Shown one piece after another: positions 55,626 through 63,205 of a DNA stretch of 64,000 nucleotides (the stretch's first letter is position 1; each line of letters opens with the position of its first letter). This stretch comes from Kitasatospora sp. NBC_00458. Lineage in GTDB: Bacteria; Actinomycetota; Actinomycetes; Streptomycetales; Streptomycetaceae. Where the stretch lies: positions 6,039,001-6,103,000 of the forward strand of contig NZ_CP107904.1 of NCBI RefSeq assembly GCF_036013975.1. The letters run 5' to 3'. The notes below the pieces were generated by a model. The model ran no database searches. It had not been told where the DNA came from and saw only the letters and a list, made by a program, of their open reading frames with translations. The position numbers and the translations under genes were made by a program.

Positions 55626-56819
55626 ATGTCGTACACCGAAGTACCCGGCGTCCGGGTCCCGATCCGGATGTGGACCGACCCGGCCACCGTCGAGGGCCAG
55701 GCGATGCAGCAGCTGCGCAACATCAGCTCGCTGCCGTGGCTGCACGGGCTCGCCGTGATGCCCGACGTGCACCTGGGCAAGGGCGCGACGGTCGGTTCGG
55801 TGATCGCGATGCGCGGCGCCGTCTGCCCGGCGGCGGTCGGCGTGGACATCGGCTGCGGGATGAGCGCGGTGAAGACCTCGCTCACCGCGGCGGACCTGCC
55901 GGACGACCTGTCCCGGCTGCGTTCGCGGATCGAGCAGGCCATCCCGGTCGGCCGCGGTCTGCACACCGACCCGGTCGACCCGGGCCGGCTGCACGGCGTC
56001 CCGACCGCCGGCTGGGACGACTTCTGGCAGCGGTTCGAGGCGGTGGCGCCGGAGGTGAAGTGGCGTCGCGACCGGGCCGCCCAGCAACTGGCGACGCTCG
56101 GCGGGGGAAACCACTTCATCGAGGTCTGCGTCGACGACACCGGCGCGGTCTGGCTGATGCTGCACTCCGGTTCGCGCAACATCGGCAAGGAGCTGGCGGA
56201 GCACCACATGGGCGTCGCGCAGTCCCTGCCGCACAACCAGGGGCTGATCGACCGTGACCTCGCGGTCTTCATCGCGGACACCCCGCAGATGGCGGCCTAC
56301 CGGCAGGACCTCTTCTGGGCGCAGGACTACGCCAAGCGCAACCGGGCGCTGATGATGGCCCTGTTCCAGGACGTGGTCCGGCGCGAGTTCGCGAAGGCCC
56401 GGGTCACCTACGACGAGGTGATCAGCTGCCACCACAACTACGTGTCGGAGGAGCGCTACGACGGCGTCGACCTGCTGGTGACCCGGAAGGGCGCGATCAG
56501 GGCGGGGTCCGGCGACTACGGCATCATCCCGGGCTCGATGGGCACCGGCTCGTACATCGTCCGCGGGCTGGGCAACGAGGCGGCGTTCAACTCGGCCTCG
56601 CACGGGGCCGGCCGGAAGATGAGCCGGAACGCCGCGAAGAAGCGGTTCACCACGCAGGACCTGGCCGAGCAGACCGAGGGCGTGGAGTGCCGCAAGGACT
56701 CCGGCGTGGTGGACGAGATCCCGGGCGCGTACAAGTCGATCGAGAAGGTGATCGAGCAGCAGCGGGACCTGGTCGAGGTCGTGGCGCACCTGAAGCAGGT
56801 GGTCTGCGTCAAGGGCTGA
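55626..56819 (+). CDS. rtcB: RNA-splicing ligase RtcB
   Basis: This 397-residue enzyme joins RNA 2',3'-cyclic phosphate or 3'-phosphate ends to 5'-OH ends using GTP and Mn2+. Metal and catalytic motifs are visible: MPDVHLGKGATVGSV, VGVDIGCGMSAVK (Cys), LGGGNHFIEV (His), HSGSRNIGK, and SHGAGRKMSR, which holds the His guanylylated by GTP. No archease gene is adjacent, though its standalone activity is known in other bacteria. ATG at 55626 follows an AGGAGG by 7 bases. It ends in a 13-bp terminator. Confidence 0.93.
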   Translation: MSYTEVPGVRVPIRMWTDPATVEGQAMQQLRNISSLPWLHGLAVMPDVHLGKGATVGSVIAMRGAVCPAAVGVDIGCGMSAVKTSLTAADLPDDLSRLRSRIEQAIPVGRGLHTDPVDPGRLHGVPTAGWDDFWQRFEAVAPEVKWRRDRAAQQLATLGGGNHFIEVCVDDTGAVWLMLHSGSRNIGKELAEHHMGVAQSLPHNQGLIDRDLAVFIADTPQMAAYRQDLFWAQDYAKRNRALMMALFQDVVRREFAKARVTYDEVISCHHNYVSEERYDGVDLLVTRKGAIRAGSGDYGIIPGSMGTGSYIVRGLGNEAAFNSASHGAGRKMSRNAAKKRFTTQDLAEQTEGVECRKDSGVVDEIPGAYKSIEKVIEQQRDLVEVVAHLKQVVCVKG

Positions 56820-56875
56820 CCCCGCGGTCACGCGGGCGCGGCCTCCCGGGCACGCGCGCAGGACCAGACGGGCAC

Positions 56876-56905
56876 ACGGGCCCCCGACTCCGGTCGGGGG
56901 CCCGT
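56876..56905 (+). terminator. Terminator of rtcB
   Basis: ACGGGCCCCCGAC and its complement form a 13-bp stem with a TCCG loop, followed by TCGCGTTTT. Confidence 0.85.
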
Positions 56906-57044
56906 TCGCGTTTTGGCCTACGGGGCCGGGGCCGGGTGCCGAGTGCCGGTTCGTGCTGCGGGCCGCGTGCCGGTTCGTACTGCGGGGGCGTTCGTGCCGG
57001 GGCCCGTTCGCGCTGCGGGCCCCGGGCCGCCGGGCCGGCGCCGC

Positions 57045-57560
57045 TCAGACGTGGTCGCGCTTGGGGTTGAGCCGCCGGTACCCGGGGTGCACCCCGGCCG
57101 TGAGGTGCTGCGCCTCGGCGACCCGGCGCAGCAGGTCGGCGAGGACGACGCGCTCCTCGGGGGCGAGGCCGGTGCAGATGGCCTCCTCGTGCGCGAGGGC
57201 CGCCTCGGCCAGTCCGCGCATCACCTCCTCGCCCTTCGGCGCGAGGTAGAGGTCCTGGAAGCGGCGGTCCTTGGGGTTGCGCCGGCGCTCGACCAGCCCG
57301 CGTTCCTCGATGGCGTCAATGAAGGCGACGAACCGACTGGGTGACATCCCCAGCCGCCGCGCGAGTTCCTGCTGGTGCAGGCCGGGGGAGAGCGCGACGG
57401 ACCTGAGCAGGCCGGCCTGGGCGGGGGTGAGGTCGAGCTCGGCCACCCGCTGGGCGAAGGCCTGAGCCGCGTGTTCACCCAACTGTGAGAGAAGAAAAGC
57501 TACTTGTGCTCCCTGCTGGCCGCGGTGGAGCGACGGGGCGCGGTCGGGAGTTTCGGTCAT
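57045..57560 (-). CDS. MarR-family transcriptional regulator
   Basis: This 171-residue protein has the MarR winged helix: LDLTPAQAGLLRSVALSPGL, then HQQELARRLGMSPSRFVAFI (recognition helix) and the wing ERRRNPKDRRFQDLYLA, with the DR..-type Arg contacts. Terminal helices form the dimer interface. It lies 118 bases from a divergent membrane protein gene, a likely target. No Shine-Dalgarno lies before the ATG at 57560, so the transcript may be leaderless. The ligand is unknown. Confidence 0.9.
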   Translation of the reverse strand: MTETPDRAPSLHRGQQGAQVAFLLSQLGEHAAQAFAQRVAELDLTPAQAGLLRSVALSPGLHQQELARRLGMSPSRFVAFIDAIEERGLVERRRNPKDRRFQDLYLAPKGEEVMRGLAEAALAHEEAICTGLAPEERVVLADLLRRVAEAQHLTAGVHPGYRRLNPKRDHV

Positions 57561-57577
57561 GGAAACACGATAGCAGT

Positions 57578-57591
57578 GGACAATGATGTCC
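57578..57591. promoter_or_regulatory. Candidate MarR operator
   Basis: GGACA-ATGA-TGTCC is an inverted repeat in the divergent gap. Its left part can serve as the -35 (TGGACA) of the membrane protein gene, with TATTCT 19 bases later, so binding would block that promoter. Confidence 0.4.
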
Positions 57592-57678
57592 CTAGGTGAA
57601 CTATTCTAAAGTCGGAACTACCGGCGGCGATCCTGCCCGGCGCCGGCCATCGACCCGTTCTCGACTGGAGCGCCCATC

Positions 57679-58395
57679 ATGACCACGACATCCGCGGCAC
57701 CGGCCGCTGCCGCCCGGCGCCAGCAGTCAGGCCCCCCCTTGCTGCTGCCCGCCGTGGCGTTCGCGGCGCTGATGGTGGTGTCCATCGTGCTGTCCCGGCA
57801 GACCCCGCTGCCCACCGACTCGGCGGCCGACACCCTCGCCTACTACCGTGACCACGAGACCGCCGCCCGGGTAGCCGGGACGCTGCAGTTCGGCGCCTCG
57901 CTCCCGCTCGCCGTCTGGGCCGCGATCGCCTACCAGCGACTGCGCAAGCTCGGCGTGACCGCCCCGGGCCCCGGTATCGCCCTGGTCGCCGGTGTGCTCT
58001 CGGCGGTCTCGATGGCGACCTGCGGCCTCACCGTCTGGGCCGCCTCGCGGGCCGGCGGCCTCGGCGACGCGCCGCTGGTCCGATCGCTGACCGACATCCT
58101 CTTCGCCTTCGGCGGCCCCGGGCACGTCGTCCCGTTCGGCGTGATGCTGGCCGGGGTCGCCGTCCCGATGCTGCTGCTGGGCTTCGGCCCGAAGGGCTTC
58201 GCCTGGACCGGCCTGGTGCTCGCCGGGATCGGCGTGCTGGGCACCCTGGCGCTGCTCTCGACCAGCCTCGGGTTCTTCCTGCCGATCGGCCGCTTCGGTG
58301 GTCTGATCTGGCTGATCGCGGCCAGTGTGATCCTGCCCAGGCAGCGTCCGCGCCGCACCGCGGCCTACGAGGCCGACGGGGTCGAGGCTGTCTGA
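57679..58395 (+). CDS. DUF4386-like membrane protein
   Basis: This 238-residue protein has six hydrophobic segments (about 22-39, 68-84, 99-121, 140-165, 172-193, 203-221). DTLAYYRDHETAARVAGTLQ between helices 1 and 2 resembles DUF4386 proteins. No catalytic motif is visible and the function is unknown. ATG at 57679 has CTGGAGCG 8 bases upstream. Position suggests regulation by the divergent MarR protein. Confidence 0.78.
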   Translation: MTTTSAAPAAAARRQQSGPPLLLPAVAFAALMVVSIVLSRQTPLPTDSAADTLAYYRDHETAARVAGTLQFGASLPLAVWAAIAYQRLRKLGVTAPGPGIALVAGVLSAVSMATCGLTVWAASRAGGLGDAPLVRSLTDILFAFGGPGHVVPFGVMLAGVAVPMLLLGFGPKGFAWTGLVLAGIGVLGTLALLSTSLGFFLPIGRFGGLIWLIAASVILPRQRPRRTAAYEADGVEAV

Positions 58396-58737
58396 AAATC
58401 CACCGACAAACCGGCCGGTGGGGAACCGCCGGCCGGTCCGACTGCTCCGGTACGGCGGCGGCCCGGCACCTCGTAGGTGGTGCTCCGAGGCCCGGTCGCC
58501 CCGGCCGGGGGAGAGCGGCGGGTAGCGCGGCGCCGGGAGGCGCGGCGGACCGGTCGCGACCGAGCGGGCCGCGGGGCTCGTGAGGAAAAGGGAAGGCGGC
58601 GCGGCGGCGTCCTGGGGAGGAAGGCCGCCGCGCCGCCGGCCGCCGTTCGGCGACCGGAGGGGGGTCGCCGGGCGGCGGGCACCGGTGCGCGCGGGACGGG
58701 TGACGGGGCCCGGGGCGCCTGGGGCGCCGGCCCGCCG
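58396..58737. other. Gap between convergent membrane protein and TetR genes
   Basis: ACCGGCCGG and CCGGCCGGT (58410..58437) form a 9-bp hairpin with a 10-base loop, a probable terminator. The rest is purine/GC-rich with no gene seen. Confidence 0.5.
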
Positions 58738-59367
58738 TCAGGCGGACGCGAGCCGGCGGTCGAGAACGGCGAGAATCAGCTCCTCGATCCGGCGGGCCAC
58801 CGCCGGGGTGTCACCCTCGGGGCCGGCCAGCAGGTCGAAGGTCTCGAAGCTGGTGAGCATGAACAACAGCTCGACCAGTTCCTCCAGTTCGGCCTCGCCG
58901 ACCTCGGCGTCCCGGTCGGCGAGCAGCCGGCCGAGGACCACCTGGAGGCCGCCGCGCCGCCGCTCGCCGCGGCTCTGCAGCGCGGTGTCCAGCTCCGGGT
59001 CGAGGATTCCCAGGCCGCGGAGCCGGCGCAGGGCGATCCGCCCGGAGCCGTAGAAGCCGCTGAGGACGTCGAGGATCGCGGAGAGCGCCTCCCGTCCGCT
59101 GGGCCGCATGAAGGCCGCGGGCATTCTGTCCATTCCGCCGCGCAGCGCCAGGTCGTCGAAGAGTGCCTCCAGGAGGCCGGTCTTCGAATCGAACTGGTAG
59201 TAGACGGTCATCCGCGCCACTCCGGCGGTCTTGGCGACGGCGTCCATGCTGAACGAGGCCGGGCCCTTCTCCCCGGTGAGCAGCTCGCAGGCCGCTTCCA
59301 GAATGCGGGTGCGGGTCTGCTCGGCGGCTGCCTGGCGTTGGCCGGCTCGGTACTGGCGTGGGCTCAT
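58738..59367 (-). CDS. TetR-family regulator
   Basis: This 209-residue protein has a TetR HTH at about 15-65: RTRILEAACELL, FSMDAVAKTAGVARMTVYYQ (recognition helix) and FDSKTGLLEALFDD. The C-terminal domain has GREALSAILDVLSGFYGSGR. It is divergent from a quinone oxidoreductase gene 170 bases away. ATG at 59367 was chosen; a longer frame from 59415 adds MYNECDSTRLRRRQQP, unlikely. Inducer unknown. Confidence 0.9.
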   Translation of the reverse strand: MSPRQYRAGQRQAAAEQTRTRILEAACELLTGEKGPASFSMDAVAKTAGVARMTVYYQFDSKTGLLEALFDDLALRGGMDRMPAAFMRPSGREALSAILDVLSGFYGSGRIALRRLRGLGILDPELDTALQSRGERRRGGLQVVLGRLLADRDAEVGEAELEELVELLFMLTSFETFDLLAGPEGDTPAVARRIEELILAVLDRRLASA

Positions 59368-59537
59368 GGGCTGTTGACGTCTCCTGAGGCGGGTGCTATC
59401 ACATTCATTGTACACTCAGTCTATATAAAAATACGGGGGCAGGGAACGGCCCGGCAGCGGCCGGCTCCCGTGACCGGCCGCCCCTGCGGAGGACCAGCGC
59501 CACTCCAACATGACGTCTCTCCACTGCGGAGGCCACG
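59368..59537. promoter_or_regulatory. AT-rich divergent control region
   Basis: 59398..59433 is the most AT-rich DNA in the window (TGTACA, TATATAAAAATA). It should carry the promoters of the TetR and oxidoreductase genes. No clean palindrome beyond TGTACA (59409..59414) is visible. Confidence 0.45.
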
Positions 59538-60560
59538 ATGAGGTACCGCCACGTGAGTGTGCCGAGGCTCGGCGGAGCCGAGGTCCTACGGCTGTCCAGC
59601 GACGAACTCCCGGCCCCGGCCGTGGGCCAGGTCAGGGTCCGGGTGCTCGCCGCCGGAGTCTCCTACGGTGACATTCTGCTACGCGCCGGGGTGATCCCCG
59701 GCGGGCCGAAGCGCCCCTTCACCCCCGGGTACGACCTGGTGGGCGAGGTCGACCAGGTGGGCCCCGGCACCCGGGCCCCCGCGGTCGGACAGCGGGTGGT
59801 CGCACTGGTGCGAAGCGGCGGTTACGCGGAGTACGCGATCGTGCCCGCCAACCGCCTGGTCCCGCTGCCCGAGGGGGTCGACCCGGTCGAGGCCTCCGCG
59901 CTCGCGCTCAACTACTTCATCGCGCAGCAGATGCTGCACCGCGTCGCCCGGGTCCGGCGGGGCGGGACGGTCCTGGTGCACGGCGCGTCCGGCGGCGTCG
60001 GCACCGCCTTCCTGGAACTCGCGGCGCTCGCCGAGGTCACCGTCCACGGCACCGTCTCGGGCGCCCGCGCCGACCAGGTGCGGCGGCTCGGCGGGAACCC
60101 GATCGACCGGGACACCGAGGACTTCCTCCGGGTGGTCCGCGGCCTGCCCGGCGGAGCGGTCGACGCGGTCTTCGACCCGGTCGGCGGACGGCACTTCCTC
60201 CGCTCCTACCAGGCGGTCCGGCGCGGCGGGGTGATGGTCGGCTACGGCCAGAACGCCGCGCTGCGCGGGGGCAAGCCGGACCTGCTGGTCGGCGCCCAGG
60301 GCTTCCTGGGCGGCATCGTGCTGCCCAAGCTGCTCCCGGACGGCAGGCGGACCATGTTCTACAACGCCTGGAGCCTGGAGAAGTCCCAGCCGGCGGCGTA
60401 CCAGCAGGACCTCGCGACTGTCCTGGAACTGCTGCAGAAGGGGCTGGTCAGCCCGCGGGTGGGGCGCACCATGCCGCTCGACGAGGCGGCCGACGCGCAC
60501 CGCGCGATGGAGAGCGCGGCGGTCGGCGGGAAGATCGTCCTGGTCCCGGCCCGGGCGTAG
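59538..60560 (+). CDS. Medium-chain dehydrogenase, quinone oxidoreductase type
   Basis: This 340-residue protein has the GroES-like N-terminal domain (VLAAGVSYGDILLRAG, PGYDLVGEVDQVGPG) and a Rossmann domain (VLVHGASGGVGTAFLELAAL, NADPH binding). The zinc cysteines of alcohol dehydrogenases are absent, so it belongs to the zinc-free quinone oxidoreductase/enoyl reductase branch. It probably reduces quinones or enones with NADPH. ATG at 59538 has TGCGGAGG 7 bases upstream. Divergent TetR control is likely. Confidence 0.88.
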   Translation: MRYRHVSVPRLGGAEVLRLSSDELPAPAVGQVRVRVLAAGVSYGDILLRAGVIPGGPKRPFTPGYDLVGEVDQVGPGTRAPAVGQRVVALVRSGGYAEYAIVPANRLVPLPEGVDPVEASALALNYFIAQQMLHRVARVRRGGTVLVHGASGGVGTAFLELAALAEVTVHGTVSGARADQVRRLGGNPIDRDTEDFLRVVRGLPGGAVDAVFDPVGGRHFLRSYQAVRRGGVMVGYGQNAALRGGKPDLLVGAQGFLGGIVLPKLLPDGRRTMFYNAWSLEKSQPAAYQQDLATVLELLQKGLVSPRVGRTMPLDEAADAHRAMESAAVGGKIVLVPARA

Positions 60561-60578
60561 CGGGCCGGGACGGGGCCA

Positions 60579-60615
60579 GGAAACTTTCCCAGCGCGATGG
60601 GGATTCCCGCCCCAT
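60579..60615 (+). repeat. Two small palindromes downstream of the oxidoreductase gene
   Basis: GGAAA-C-TTTCC (60579..60589) and ATGGGG-N7-CCCCAT (60597..60615) lie between the oxidoreductase stop and the next small gene. They could be a weak terminator or operators for that gene. Confidence 0.4.
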
Positions 60616-60689
60616 GACGGTGGGACGGCAGGTCACCAGGATTGCGGTAGCACCGCTTCCCCCGCTGCCGTCCTGCCGGAGGCCTTCCG

Positions 60690-60959
60690 ATGCGATCCGC
60701 TCTGCGCCGTGCCCACCGCCGTCTCCTGCTGCGCCGGTGGGCGCGGCGGGCCGGCCGCTACCTGGCCGACGGGATGATCTGGCTCGGGCTGGCGATGGCC
60801 CCGCTGACCTCGCCCTCCGCACTGCCGGGTGCGCGCCGGCCCGAGCCGGCACTGCCCCCGCCCGGCGTGCCGGAGTGGCACCCGGAGCGGACCGTCGCGG
60901 CGGCCGCCCCGCTGAGCCGGGACGAGGCCGAACTCTGGGCGCAGCTGCTGGAGAGGTGA
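60690..60959 (+). CDS. Small hypothetical protein (DUF6059-like?)
   Basis: The 89-residue protein is strongly basic at the N-terminus (RSALRRAHRRLLLRRWARRA), then has one hydrophobic stretch (YLADGMIWLGLAMAPL), Pro-rich middle and an acidic end (SRDEAELWAQLLER). GGAGG lies 8 bases before the ATG. Short proteins with a similar basic-helix-WLELAQ-type end are seen in streptomycetes, but I cannot assign a family with confidence. Confidence 0.5.
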   Translation: MRSALRRAHRRLLLRRWARRAGRYLADGMIWLGLAMAPLTSPSALPGARRPEPALPPPGVPEWHPERTVAAAAPLSRDEAELWAQLLER

Positions 60960-61071
60960 CGGCGGCCCGGTCCGCCCGGGACCGCGCCGTCCGGTCCCCC
61001 GCCCGTCCCGCCCGGTCCGCCCCGCCCCGGGGTGCGTCCGGGCCGGGCCGCGGGAGGGGTCCGGGGAGGCC

Positions 61072-61728
61072 CTAGCTGCCGAGTCCGGCCCGCCGGGCCC
61101 GGACCGCCGCCTCGGCGCGGTCGGTGACCTGCAGCTTGCTGAAGATCCGCGAGAGGTAGTTGCGCACCGTCTTCATCGACAGCCCGAACTCGTTCGCGAT
61201 GTAGGAGTTGTTGCGGCCGTCCGCCAGCATGGTCAGGACGGCCATCTCCCGGGGGGTGAGGTCGGGGAACGGCTCGCGCTCCGGGGCGGGCCGCCGGACC
61301 TGGGCCAGCAGGTGGGCGGCGGCCTCCGGGCCGAACAGCGCCCCGCCCTGGCTGACGGCGGTGATGGCCCGGCGGACGTCGTCCAGGCCGGCGCCCTTGA
61401 CCAGGTAGCCGCGGGCGCCCGCCCGGACCGCCGCGACGATGGAGTCGTCGTTGTCGTCGGCGGTCAGCATCACCACCGCGACCCGGGGGTGGCGGGCGAG
61501 CAGGGTGCGGGTCGCCTCGATGCCGTCGGTGCCCGGCATGCTGATGTCCATCAGGACGACGTCAGGGGCGAGCCGCTCGACCGCGGAGAGCACGTCGGCG
61601 CCGCTGGACGCCTCGCCGACGACGGTCAGGGAGTCGATCCGGTCCAGGAGTTGGCGTAAACCAGCCCGGAACAGCTCATGGTCGTCCACGACGAGGATGC
61701 GGAGGTTTCGGGGCGCGACCGGGTCCAT
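61072..61728 (-). CDS. NarL/LuxR-type response regulator
   Basis: This 218-residue protein has a receiver (ILVVDDHELFRAGLRQLL; phospho-Asp in VVLMDISMPGTDG; Lys in GYLVKGAGL) and a LuxR HTH (LTPREMAVLTMLADGRNNSY, SMKTVRNYLSRIFSKL). It lies 126 bases downstream of a sensor kinase gene on the same strand and is probably its partner. The targets could include the divergent 2-oxoacid dehydrogenase gene or distant genes. Confidence 0.92.
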   Translation of the reverse strand: MDPVAPRNLRILVVDDHELFRAGLRQLLDRIDSLTVVGEASSGADVLSAVERLAPDVVLMDISMPGTDGIEATRTLLARHPRVAVVMLTADDNDDSIVAAVRAGARGYLVKGAGLDDVRRAITAVSQGGALFGPEAAAHLLAQVRRPAPEREPFPDLTPREMAVLTMLADGRNNSYIANEFGLSMKTVRNYLSRIFSKLQVTDRAEAAVRARRAGLGS

Positions 61729-61854
61729 GGGGGCTCCTAGGAGGAGAGGGCGGGATGCGGGGAACGCAGGGGGAGATCCGGGGGTGGTACGGGTCGGTCG
61801 GGCACGGACTCCGCCGCACGGGCGGGCCGGGAGGGAAGGGCGGGGACGCGCGGG

Positions 61855-62844
61855 TCAGCCGTTCCGGTTCGCATCCGCGGTGAGCACCGAGTGCGGCAGC
61901 CGCACGCGGATCACCGTGCCGTGCGGGGCCCTGGTCTCGACCGAGAAATCCCCGCCGAGTTCCCTGGTGCGGACGCACATGGACGGAAGTCCGATTCCGC
62001 CGACGGCGCCACTGGAAATACCCACTCCATCGTCCTCGATCGAGAGATCGAGACCGTTCCGGCCGATGGACGCCGAGATCCGGCAGACGGTCGCCTGGGC
62101 ATGCCGTGCGACATTGGCGACGGCCTCGCCGGAGATGTTCTTCAATTCGTTCTGGACGCGGGCCGGGAAATCGTCGACGACGGCCGGCAGCTCGGTGACG
62201 AAACGGAGCCGTCCGGCCCCGGCCTCCTCGAAGGCGCGGACCTGCCGGTGCAGGAACTGGCGCAGTGTGCCGGGGCTCGGCGTGGTCCGGGACTCGGAGG
62301 TGTCGAGGTCGCGGATCACCTGCCGGACGTCGGCGATGGCGGTGCTGACGTCCTCCCTGGCCTGGGCCAGGAGGGCCGGGGCCTGGTCGGCGTCGCCGGT
62401 CAGCGAGAGGCCGGCGAGCTCCATCCGCATGTGCAGGGCGGCGAGCCGGGGGGCGAGCGAGTCGTGCAGCTCACGGCGGACCCGTCGGCGTTCGTCGAGT
62501 CGGGCGGCCTCGGCCGGACAGGCGGGCTCCGGCTCGTCGGCCCCGGCCCCGGCCGGCCGGCGGCGCGGGTGGGACAGGGCCTGGTTCAGCCAGGGCAGGG
62601 TGAAGGGGCCGGGCGGGGGCGGGGGTGCGGAGTCCGCGGGCCGGCCGTCGCGCCGTTCCGGGGCCGGTGGCAGGCCGGCCGCGCCCTGGCCGGTGACCAG
62701 TCCGAGGAGGGCGCCCACCAGTCGTCCGATCCGGTCGGACGTGTTCCGTTCACCGCGCGTAGCGAGTGTCGCCACGCCGTCCATGGCCAGGCTGGTTGGT
62801 CTTCGGTCTTCCCCGCCGGAGGTTTTGGCTATCTGATCCAGCAT
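61855..62844 (-). CDS. Soluble sensor histidine kinase, NarL type
   Basis: This 329-residue kinase has no membrane helix. After a low-complexity N-terminus it has the HisKA_3 H-box (RRVRRELHDSLAPRLAALHM; His near 129) and a HATPase_c domain (NISGEAVANVARHAQATVC, DDGVGISSGAVGGIGLPSM). It therefore probably senses an internal signal or is controlled by protein partners. ATG at 62844 has AGGAACC before it; the frame is open upstream to 62994 but that part looks non-coding. The partner regulator follows after 126 bases. Confidence 0.85.
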   Translation of the reverse strand: MLDQIAKTSGGEDRRPTSLAMDGVATLATRGERNTSDRIGRLVGALLGLVTGQGAAGLPPAPERRDGRPADSAPPPPPGPFTLPWLNQALSHPRRRPAGAGADEPEPACPAEAARLDERRRVRRELHDSLAPRLAALHMRMELAGLSLTGDADQAPALLAQAREDVSTAIADVRQVIRDLDTSESRTTPSPGTLRQFLHRQVRAFEEAGAGRLRFVTELPAVVDDFPARVQNELKNISGEAVANVARHAQATVCRISASIGRNGLDLSIEDDGVGISSGAVGGIGLPSMCVRTRELGGDFSVETRAPHGTVIRVRLPHSVLTADANRNG

Positions 62845-63205
62845 GGTTCCTGAAATCCCCCCGTCGCTCGCGTCGAACCCACAGTGCACGGGCGTTTCCT
62901 GGCGCGGGGAAAAGGAATTCCTCGGGCATGTGCGCAAACCGGCACGGCGAACCCGCACAAACGGTCCGTCGCGCGTTCTATGCCGTGATCCCAATCCACC
63001 CGGGACAAGACCTTAGGCGGGCTGTTGCACGGGGCGCAAGGGTAGGCGGGGGGCACGGTGTATGGCGCCGTGGCGGATTCGGACACTTGGTTGCACCCAT
63101 GTGAGTGAGCACTTACCCTCATGGGAGTCGGGCCAAGAGCGCGGCCGGCGACCGGGTCGCACGGCGCCTCGCCGGCCGTCCCCGGAGAGCCGAGGAGGCG
63201 ACCCC
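62845..63205. promoter_or_regulatory. Divergent promoter region before the E1 alpha gene
   Basis: TTGCAC (63091..63096) and TACCCT (63114..63119) are 17 bases apart, a candidate promoter for the dehydrogenase gene. The near-palindrome GTGAGTG-AG-CACTTAC (63101..63116, one mismatch) covers the spacer and -10, a possible operator. Confidence 0.45.

Noticed and set aside
60597..60615. Strong terminator after the quinone oxidoreductase gene
   Set aside because: The stem is only 6 bp with a 7-base loop and no T-run, too weak to call.
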